Source: Anaerolineales bacterium UBA2181 (GTDB lineage Bacteria; Chloroflexota; Anaerolineae; Promineifilales; UBA4811). From it: a stretch of 64,000 nt of DNA. The notes under the pieces are model-generated. The model worked only from the letters and a program-made list of their open reading frames with translations, did no database searches and was not told the origin of the DNA. Shown in pieces: positions 58,594-64,000 of this stretch (position 1 is its first letter; the number at the start of each line of letters is the position of its first letter). The stretch is taken from the NCBI GenBank assembly GCA_002328075.1, contig DCVT01000058.1, positions 62,001 to 126,000 of the forward strand, given 5' to 3'. The translations under genes and the position numbers were made by a program.

Positions 58594-59325
58594 ATGGATT
58601 ACCTGTACGGCCGAAACCCGGTACTGGAATCATTGCGGGCGCGGCGCCGCTCGCCCCGCCAGCTCTACCTGGCGCAAGGCGGTGATCTCCAGTCGGTGGC
58701 AACGCTGGCCCGTCAGGCGCGATTCCCTTTCGAGTGGGTGGACAGGCAGCGGCTGCAGCAGTTGGTCGGCCACGGCCACCACCAGGGCGTGGTGCTAGAG
58801 ACCTCGGACTACCCCTACGTCGATCTGGACGATCTGCTGACGGACGCCCACTCAGCTGGCCGGCCGGCGCTGTACCTGGCGCTGGACCTGCTGCAGGATC
58901 CGCAGAATGTCGGGTCGTTGCTGCGCACTGCCGAGGCGGTAGGGGTGGATGGTGTCATCCTGCAACGCCGCCGGGCGGTAGGAATTACCCCGGCCGTGGT
59001 CAACTCGTCCTCCGGCGCCACCGAACATCTGAGGGTGGCCCAGGTCGCCAACCTGCCCCAGGCCCTGCGGGCGCTGCAGGCGGCCGACGTCTGGTTGTAT
59101 GGGTTGGACACCGAACCCGGCGCGACCCCTATCCAGGATGCGGATTTCTCGCGGGCGGTCGCCTTGGTGGTGGGTGGCGAGTCTGGTGGGTTACGCCGCC
59201 TGGTGCGCGATTTGTGCGACTTTCGGATCCGTTTGCCCATGCGCGGCGCCATCGAGTCGCTCAATGCGGCCGTAGCCGGGTCCATCAGTCTGTATGCTGT
59301 CTGGCAGGCGCGCGGGTTTCGTTAG
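58594..59325 (+). CDS. rlmB: 23S rRNA 2'-O-ribose methyltransferase, SpoU/RlmB type
   Basis: SPOUT-fold RNA methyltransferase of 243 residues. An N-terminal substrate-binding domain starts YLYGRNPVLESLRARRR. The SpoU motifs are LDLLQDPQNVGSLLRTAEAVG, then VALVVGGESGGLRRLV and LPMRGAIESLNAAVAGSISL. RlmB modifies Gm2251; whether this copy does exactly that is assumed from family. Start ATG 58594 has AGGA four bases upstream; the frame is open upstream through the cysS end. Position right after cysS is the common arrangement. Confidence 0.92.
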   Translation: MDYLYGRNPVLESLRARRRSPRQLYLAQGGDLQSVATLARQARFPFEWVDRQRLQQLVGHGHHQGVVLETSDYPYVDLDDLLTDAHSAGRPALYLALDLLQDPQNVGSLLRTAEAVGVDGVILQRRRAVGITPAVVNSSSGATEHLRVAQVANLPQALRALQAADVWLYGLDTEPGATPIQDADFSRAVALVVGGESGGLRRLVRDLCDFRIRLPMRGAIESLNAAVAGSISLYAVWQARGFR

Positions 59326-59421
59326 CGCTGCCAGCGATTGAACCGGCGCCGTTCGTAGTGGCTGGACCGGCGGTTTGACGCCGGCGAGATGTGGACCCAA
59401 CCCTGACTGGCCAGCCCGTTT

Positions 59422-59754
59422 TCAGACCGGGCGCATGTCAAAGTAGCTGAGCAGATTCATGATGGCGGTCACGTTCCCGTCCACCTTCACCCGGCCGCTC
59501 ATGTAGGCGGCCACAGCATTGAGCTGGCCGCTGAACAGCGCCATGAAATCCTGGTCGCTGGTGCGGATGGTGGCCACCGGGTTCGCCGGCTCGGCTCGCC
59601 GGGTCTGGCAGACGCCATCCTTGATCTCGACGGCCCAGGTGCCGCCCTGGTCCCCGCTCAGGTTGAACCCGATCACCAGCTCCGCGGCGCCCGCTTTCAG
59701 GGGTAGAAAAGCCTTGGGCATGGCGTCAAACACTTCTTGTGGCGTTGAAGGCAT
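59422..59754 (-). CDS. SCP2 sterol-binding-domain protein
   Basis: A 110-residue single-domain SCP2-like lipid carrier: AELVIGFNLSGDQGGTWAVEI, NPVATIRTSDQDFMALFSGQ, YMSGRVKVDGNVTAIMNLL. It is soluble and alone, so it probably binds a hydrophobic ligand in the cytoplasm; the ligand is unknown. Start ATG 59754 is chosen because the consensus promoter lies just upstream and GGAGG precedes it; the frame is open to 59847. Confidence 0.85.
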   Translation of the reverse strand: MPSTPQEVFDAMPKAFLPLKAGAAELVIGFNLSGDQGGTWAVEIKDGVCQTRRAEPANPVATIRTSDQDFMALFSGQLNAVAAYMSGRVKVDGNVTAIMNLLSYFDMRPV

Positions 59755-59787
59755 GGTCTCTATTCCTCCGGACAATGGATGGTTCGC

Positions 59788-59816
59788 AGTATAGCCATTG
59801 TGGCCGGGCCTGTCAA
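59788..59816 (-). promoter_or_regulatory. Promoter of the SCP2 gene
   Basis: On the minus strand, a perfect TTGACA (59811-59816) and TATACT (59788-59793) are 17 bases apart. The start is near 59781, about 27 bases ahead of the ATG. Confidence 0.75.
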
Positions 59817-59896
59817 GCAAGCACTGTGCGGCACTTGCACCGGGCACATCTGGCCGTTAGGCCCTCGGTTGGATAGACTCTTGGCCACGCTGCGAC

Positions 59897-59902
59897 TATA
59901 AT
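59897..59902 (+). promoter_or_regulatory. -10 box for the two-domain membrane protein
   Basis: A perfect TATAAT lies about 38 bases before the ATG at 59941. No clear -35 is present at normal spacing. Confidence 0.35.
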
Positions 59903-59940
59903 CTCAGTTGTCGTTGGTTGGCAAGGCGAGAGGGTGTGTG

Positions 59941-60762
59941 ATGGTGGAGATTCCGAATCCAGCGTTGGTGCTTTCCGTGTTGTTGGCAGTTTTGTTTATC
60001 TGCACTGGTTTGTGCATCTATCTCGTGGTGCGTCTCATCCAGGGGGTGGGGCAGCGAAAAAAGGGGTCATCGGCCCGGGACGGGGGCCGCTTGGCATCTG
60101 GAACGGCGCCGGTGGGCGAGTCGGGTCCGTCTGAAGCGGACCTGGCCACGATGATTGCCCTCGAGGCTCGCAAATCTGCTGAACCCGATGGTGCGGTGGA
60201 GGTGATGCGCGTTCTACGCACCGGGCCGTCAGCCGAACTCGTGGTGGAGGTGGCCCACCAGCGCTACCGGCGGATCGCCGATATTCGCGACGGCGCAACC
60301 GGCCGTCGCGTGATGCAAGCCATTGAGGATCTGGTGACCTTTGCTGGCCTGGGCAGTACAGTCCGCCCAACCGAGGCCGCGCCGGTCCTTCGCGCTCGGG
60401 ACGGGGGTCAGTCAGTCATCGGCGAGCCCTTGGAGCCGTCTATCCCGGGCGGAATCGGGCTGCAGGCACCGGAGGGCGGCGTGGTCGAGTTCTGGCGTCG
60501 GGGTCTTTCGCGCAGCAGGAGACAGCAACTGACCGTCATGCCACAGCCGCAGGGATTGCTGGAGCAGTTGGAGGAATTGCTGCAGGAAGAGATGGCGCTG
60601 CACCCCGAGATGGCCAATCGGTCCGTCCACCTGCGTGGCGACGCGATGGGCGAGGTGCGCATTGAGGTGGATGGCGTGAGCTACCCTGCGGTGGACCAGG
60701 TCCCGGATGCGGAAGTTGTGGGGGTCGTGCGGGCCGCGCTCCACGCGTGGAACGCGATCTGA
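59941..60762 (+). CDS. Membrane-anchored protein with an internal repeat, unknown function
   Basis: A 273-residue protein with one N-terminal membrane helix (about residues 7-31) ending in a basic stretch (RLIQGVGQRKKG), then a cytoplasmic part. Two segments are alike. SAELVVEVAHQRYRRIADIR in the middle and GEVRIEVDGVSYPAVDQVPD near the end both read '(A/G)-E-x-x-x-E-V-x4-Y-x3-(D/Q)' and lead into a similar helix, suggesting a duplicated small domain. Start ATG 59941 has GAGAGGG upstream. Not recognised. It lies just upstream of ssrA. Confidence 0.7.
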   Translation: MVEIPNPALVLSVLLAVLFICTGLCIYLVVRLIQGVGQRKKGSSARDGGRLASGTAPVGESGPSEADLATMIALEARKSAEPDGAVEVMRVLRTGPSAELVVEVAHQRYRRIADIRDGATGRRVMQAIEDLVTFAGLGSTVRPTEAAPVLRARDGGQSVIGEPLEPSIPGGIGLQAPEGGVVEFWRRGLSRSRRQQLTVMPQPQGLLEQLEELLQEEMALHPEMANRSVHLRGDAMGEVRIEVDGVSYPAVDQVPDAEVVGVVRAALHAWNAI

Positions 60763-60785
60763 CCCCGGGCAACGGCCCTGCCGGC

Positions 60786-60813
60786 TTGCCAATCAACCTG
60801 TTTTTGGTACAAT
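60786..60813 (+). promoter_or_regulatory. Promoter of ssrA
   Basis: TTGCCA (60786-60791) and TACAAT (60808-60813) are 16 bases apart, placing the start near 60820, just before the mature 5' end at 60827. Confidence 0.7.
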
Positions 60814-60826
60814 ACGGGCACCAGTC

Positions 60827-61212
60827 GGGGATGACAGGCTTCGACGGGGAAGGTTGGTTACGGATTGCAGGTCGAGGTGCTCTGTCCTCGTAAAACCAGG
60901 GCAAAAAAACAGGTGCCAATAACACCAACTACGCGGCTCTCCCCCTCGCTGCATAAGCGAGGTTAACGAGCCCAGGTCCCTTGCGAGGGGCCGCGCCCCC
61001 GCGGGCTGTTGATCGGTCAGCTTGCGGTCAGGCGTCAGAAAAACCGATCTGCGATTCCCGGACGCCGATAAGGGAGTTCAAGACAACTCGGCTGGTCGGT
61101 GAGTCACCGTGTTGATCCGGGGGCCGCTGACGAGGAATCAAATAGGTCAACTAAACCTGTAGATGTTCGTGGCCGAATTCTTCGGACCCGGGTTCGATTC
61201 CCGGCATCTCCA
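60827..61212 (+). ncRNA. ssrA: tmRNA (ssrA)
   Basis: Rescues stalled ribosomes and tags the nascent peptide. The acceptor stem pairs GGGGATG (60827-60833) with CATCTCC (61205-61211), with A at 61212 as discriminator and no encoded CCA, so the CCA must be added. The T-arm is GGGTTCGATTCCC-like near 61190. The tag frame runs 60915-60956, from the resume codon GCC to TAA, and encodes ANNTNYAALPLAA, ending in the expected LAA degron. The tRNA-like 5' part reads GGGGATGACAGGCTTCGACG. Length 386 is normal for a one-piece tmRNA. Confidence 0.95.
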
Positions 61213-61234
61213 CAAGAGAGTTCTATGGCGCCGC

Positions 61235-61260
61235 AATACCCGGGATGTCACCCGGGTATT
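61235..61260 (+). terminator. Terminator of ssrA
   Basis: AATACCCGGG (61235-61244) pairs perfectly with CCCGGGTATT (61251-61260) across a six-base loop, followed by GTGCTTTCT. It lies 23 bases after the tmRNA 3' end. Confidence 0.75.
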
Positions 61261-61319
61261 GTGCTTTCTGGGCCGGCCCGTTGGGGTTGGCCAAGTCGGG
61301 CCAACTGGAGGAGAAAATC

Positions 61320-61955
61320 ATGGCGATATTCCTGGATTCCGCCAACCACGATGAGATCCGCGAGGCAATTGCTTCCGGTTTTGTCGCCGGCATCACCACC
61401 AACCCGGCACTGCTGGTTGCAGCCGGCACTGTTGGTCTGGAAGCGCTCCAACCGTTGTGCGAACTGGTGCCCGGGCGTGTGTTTTACCAGTTGACAACCG
61501 GTGACCTCAATGCCATGCTGCTAGAGTCGCAGGCGGCAGTGGCGATCAGCCCCAGCCAGGTGGTGCTCAAAGTTCCCTGTTCCTGGGACGGCCTGCGCGT
61601 GGTCGCGCGGCTCTCGCTGGAACTTCCGTGTGCCATGACGGCCGTCTTTAGCCCGGCACAGGCTTACCTGGCACGCGAGGCGGGCGCCCGGTATGTGATC
61701 CCCTACCTAAATCGGAGCACCCGGCTCATGGGCGATGGCGTCGCCCTGATCTCGGCCATCGCCCAGGTGCTGAACGGGAATCATTGCGGCGGGACCGAGA
61801 TCCTCGCCGCCAGCATCAAGTCCCCGACCGAGGCCGTCGCAGCGCTAAACGCCGGTGCGCAGCATCTCGCGTTGCCGCTGGAGGTCATCCACGAGATGGC
61901 GCGGCACCCACTATCCGAGATGGCGATCCAGGAGTTTCGGCGCCTTACCCAGTAG
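61320..61955 (+). CDS. Transaldolase-like aldolase (fructose-6-phosphate aldolase group)
   Basis: Schiff-base aldolase of the small TalB/FSA group, 211 residues. It begins MAIFLDSANHDEIREAIA with the family AGITTNPALLV. The catalytic lysine is in VVLKVPCSWDGL near residue 82, and the phosphate-site region is YVIPYLNRSTRLMGDG. The C-terminus (LPLEVIHEMARHPLSEMAIQ) fits. Such enzymes make or cleave fructose-6-P or related sugars; without assay the exact reaction is unsettled. GGAGG lies eight bases before the ATG. Its end overlaps the converging GIY-YIG gene by 11 bases. Confidence 0.88.
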   Translation: MAIFLDSANHDEIREAIASGFVAGITTNPALLVAAGTVGLEALQPLCELVPGRVFYQLTTGDLNAMLLESQAAVAISPSQVVLKVPCSWDGLRVVARLSLELPCAMTAVFSPAQAYLAREAGARYVIPYLNRSTRLMGDGVALISAIAQVLNGNHCGGTEILAASIKSPTEAVAALNAGAQHLALPLEVIHEMARHPLSEMAIQEFRRLTQ

Positions 61956-62238
61956 ACTCGCGGACACCGCCCCGATAATCGGCCCCGCCCTCGACCACCT
62001 GAAGCTTTGCCGCCCGGGTTCGCCGTTTGAGGGCGACCTCGGCCTTGATCGCGGAGGGGAAATCCGGGAACCGCCAGACGGCCCGAAGGAGCACCGGCCG
62101 GCGGCTTGCGGTGTACCGCGCTCCCCGTCCGGCATTGTGCTCCGACAAGCGACGGGCGACGTCCTTGCAGATGCCGGTGTACAGGGTCCCGTCGTTGCAG
62201 GCCACAACGTAGAGGTACCAGACTTCGGCCGAATTCAT
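61945..62238 (-). CDS. GIY-YIG nuclease-domain protein (YhbQ type)
   Basis: A 97-residue single-domain protein of the UvrC/YhbQ GIY-YIG fold. The motif reads WYLYVVACNDGTLYTGICKD, where GIY and YIG appear as LYV and YTG. The conserved Arg is in DVARRLSEHNAG, and ARYTASRRPV and AIKAEVALKRRTR follow, as in the family. The cleaving role is unproven for such small members. Start ATG 62238 overlaps the stop of the DUF692-like gene by four bases (ATGA). Confidence 0.85.
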   Translation of the reverse strand: MNSAEVWYLYVVACNDGTLYTGICKDVARRLSEHNAGRGARYTASRRPVLLRAVWRFPDFPSAIKAEVALKRRTRAAKLQVVEGGADYRGGVRESTG

Positions 62239-63017
62239 GCGCGTCGGTCCGCCATCTGCCGGAGCCGCTGCAACTGCTCCACCACGGCCGCGGGCTGACG
62301 CCAATACTCCAGCGTGACCGCGCGCGGCCGGCAGCGGTCCAGCAACCAGTCAAGAAGGGCGTAATCCTCTGCCTGCAGCGTATCGTGGCTATCCTGCAGC
62401 AGCTCCGGTGCGATGACCAGCGGACGTGGCCCGCTCAGGTGCACCTCCATCACTCGGTCCAGCGGAAGCTCCTGCAGGTAGTCGCGAACCGGTTCGTTAC
62501 GCATGGCAGCTGAAATTCGTGCGTGCGCCAGGTCCGCCAACAGGTGGCAACCGGACTCCCGCACAACCTGACTGACAAAGGCCGGGTCTACGAGATAGTC
62601 ATGCGGGGACGGTTGGGAGCGGGGCATGTTCTCCAGCAGAACGGGGACCGGGGACCTGGCAGCCCAGCGGCTGGCCGTGTGGACGGCGAGGCGCCGGCCT
62701 ACGTCCCGCGGAATCAGCTGCGGTGCGGGCCGAGGACGGTCCATGGACATCCAGCCCAGTTCCAGGTGGCACGAGACCCAGGGGGTGCGCAGCCAGGCCG
62801 TCTGGCGCACCGACCGGTTAATCCACCAGGGAGAGCGTGGCCAACAGACCCCTTCGGAAACGTGTAGCAGAACCGGCCGGAAGGCGGCGGCAACGATCAG
62901 CTCGGCGTCGGATTGCCAGGAGCCCACCTTTAGCCGGTCAACACTGACCGCCGGGGCGGACGTCAGCGCGGCCAACACCTCGCTGCCACCGCTCGCCGCC
63001 AGCCAGACTCTCGCCAT
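62235..63017 (-). CDS. DUF692/MNIO-like TIM-barrel protein
   Basis: A 260-residue TIM-barrel protein like DUF692 proteins, some of which are multinuclear iron oxygenases that modify RiPP peptides. Positions matching family metal ligands are visible: LLHVSEGV, VLLENMPRS, HLLADLAHARISAA (His where the family usually has Asn), VMEVHLSGP, DSHDT and VTLEYW. No cysteine-rich precursor peptide or partner gene is nearby, so it may instead be an isomerase-like enzyme. Start ATG 63017 is chosen because the barrel strand VWLAASG follows; TTG 63047 is also in frame. Overlaps the GIY-YIG gene. Confidence 0.6.
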   Translation of the reverse strand: MARVWLAASGGSEVLAALTSAPAVSVDRLKVGSWQSDAELIVAAAFRPVLLHVSEGVCWPRSPWWINRSVRQTAWLRTPWVSCHLELGWMSMDRPRPAPQLIPRDVGRRLAVHTASRWAARSPVPVLLENMPRSQPSPHDYLVDPAFVSQVVRESGCHLLADLAHARISAAMRNEPVRDYLQELPLDRVMEVHLSGPRPLVIAPELLQDSHDTLQAEDYALLDWLLDRCRPRAVTLEYWRQPAAVVEQLQRLRQMADRRA

Positions 63018-63117
63018 GCCCTGTTTCGTCAACCTGAGCCCGCCCAAATCACCTGACCCGGACTTTCAGCGCTGGCCTCGACCGGCGGGGTGCGACGCTG
63101 CTCGGGCGGCAGACCGT

Positions 63118-64000
63118 TTACCGGGTTTGGCCCGCATCTGCTTCGGTTGGGGATGGCGTTGTATCCGGGGTCCGGCGGCCGGGCGGGGTGCGCCTCCACG
63201 GCTGAAAGTGATGGGCGAGACGGCCGGGCACTCGGCCGCGAAGACGCACGCCGTCCGCAGTATGTGTCTCTTGCAGGACATGGCCCTCCTTGTGAAACAG
63301 GCCAGCCAGCGCCCCCTCGCGGTAGGGCAGCAGGATGTCGAGCATGACCCAGTCGGACAAGAGCGCTTGCTGAACGCTGGAGGTCAGCGCATCGATACCC
63401 TCCCCGGTGAGCGCGGAAATCGCGTGCGCCGCGGGGAAACTGGCGGTGAGCGGGTTCAGGCGGTCGGGGCTGATCAATTGGTCCACCTTGTTCAGCGCGG
63501 TGATGATAGGCAACTCATCGGCCTCCAGCTCGGCCAGCGTGTCCAACACTGCCTCGGCTTGGGCCAAGGCCTGCGGATGCGTCGCGTCAATGACGTGGAG
63601 CAAAAGGTCGGCCTCGTCAATCTCCTCCAAGGTGGCGCGAAAGGCGGCAACCACTGTGGTTGGCAGTTTCTGGATAAAGCCCACGGTGTCCGTGAACAGA
63701 GCTACCTGCCCGCCGGGAAGCACGACGCGGCGGGTCGTCGGGTCGAGGGTGGCAAATAGCTGGTCAGCTATCAGTACATCGGCGCCACTGAGCCGGTTCA
63801 ACAGCGTTGATTTGCCGGCGTTGGTATAGCCGACAATGGCCACGACCGGTGCGTCGTGTTTCTGGCGGCGGGCGCGGTGACGGCCGCGATGAGCACGCAC
63901 CTTTTCCAGTTCAGCCTTGAGTTGGCTGATCCGCCGGCCGATCATGCGGCGGTCCACCTCCAGCTGGGTCTCGCCCGGACCGCGCAAGCCCACGCCACCC
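63118..64000 (-). CDS. hflX: GTPase HflX (5' end outside window)
   Basis: Ribosome-rescue/splitting GTPase. The frame continues past the window edge; the first visible residues GGVGLRGPGETQLEVDRR are the family's conserved region before the G domain. G1 is VAIVGYTNAGKSTLLNRL, with G3 DTVGFIQKLP and G4 ALNKVDQLI. The C-terminal part is unusual: after LLPYREGALAGLFHKEGHVL it ends in a Pro/Arg/Thr-rich tail. It is the only clearly truncated gene besides polA, through the window edge. Confidence 0.95.
   Translation of the reverse strand, partial: GGVGLRGPGETQLEVDRRMIGRRISQLKAELEKVRAHRGRHRARRQKHDAPVVAIVGYTNAGKSTLLNRLSGADVLIADQLFATLDPTTRRVVLPGGQVALFTDTVGFIQKLPTTVVAAFRATLEEIDEADLLLHVIDATHPQALAQAEAVLDTLAELEADELPIITALNKVDQLISPDRLNPLTASFPAAHAISALTGEGIDALTSSVQQALLSDWVMLDILLPYREGALAGLFHKEGHVLQETHTADGVRLRGRVPGRLAHHFQPWRRTPPGRRTPDTTPSPTEADAGQTR

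Noticed and set aside
61945..63117. RiPP cluster around the DUF692-like gene
   Set aside because: No short Cys-rich precursor frame, DUF2063-type partner or exporter lies within reach in the window.
62626..63759. 377-codon plus-strand ORF opposite the DUF692-like and hflX genes
   Set aside because: Crosses two well-supported minus-strand genes and has no recognisable domain.

Overview
The window is a gene-dense (about 95 % coding), GC-rich (roughly 62-65 %, estimated by eye) piece of bacterial chromosome. It carries no rRNA, no tRNA that I could recognise, no mobile element and no CRISPR array. Gene content and style point to Chloroflexota, probably near Anaerolineae or Caldilineae (inference). 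The pointers are membrane Ser/Thr kinases with Pro/Thr-rich linkers, TatA/TatC fusions, HerA-NurA beside SbcCD, frequent GTG/TTG starts and many 4-base gene overlaps. Sigma-70 type promoters (TTGACA/TATAAT, 16-18 bp spacing) are easy to find, and two or three put the start codon only 6-8 bases after the -10 box, suggesting leaderless mRNAs.

Layout. 1-7.6 kb (+): 3' end of polA, a large TPR protein overlapping the c-di-AMP synthase cdaA, its YbbR partner, and der. 7.6-20.7 kb: queA, a phosphomutase-like enzyme, a membrane Ser/Thr kinase divergent from an FtsB/DivIC-like protein, an MFS transporter, a large anchored protein, and the nucleotide operon tdk-hpt-hpt-cca. 20.8-24.3 kb (-): rplU-rpmA-rpmE, with L31 fused to an alpha-CTD-like domain, then tatA-tatC and a lipoprotein glycosidase. 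24.7-30.6 kb (+): kynureninase, a DUF4037 protein, a surface C39-like peptidase with TPRs, and murJ.

30.8-46.6 kb is one long minus-strand run. In transcription order it is two deoxynucleoside kinases (the first with a degenerate MazG-like tail), alaX, a degenerate metallo-beta-lactamase, a small protein resembling the next protein's N-terminal domain, a trypsin-fold protease, iorA-iorB, a YjjX-type NTPase, nurA, a HAS-barrel-like protein, herA, sbcD and sbcC. The last six form a DNA-end-processing block recalling the archaeal HerA-Mre11-Rad50-NurA operon, with an extra small HAS-like protein between nurA and herA.

46.6-64 kb: an ECF sigma/anti-sigma/bactofilin-like operon, a GNAT enzyme, an HTH gene in front of ftsZ-suhB, an orphan gamma-type N6-adenine methyltransferase overlapping an endonuclease III-like gene, a PIN-TRAM membrane protein, cysS, an SpoU-type rRNA methyltransferase, an SCP2 protein, the tmRNA gene ssrA, a transaldolase-like aldolase, a GIY-YIG protein overlapping a DUF692/MNIO-like TIM barrel, and the truncated hflX.

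The best candidates for something undescribed are the HAS-like third partner of NurA-HerA, the protease/detached-prodomain/dead-MBL operon, the L31-alphaCTD fusion, the dNK-MazG fusion, and a structured-looking 500-base non-coding stretch at 27.1-27.6 kb.
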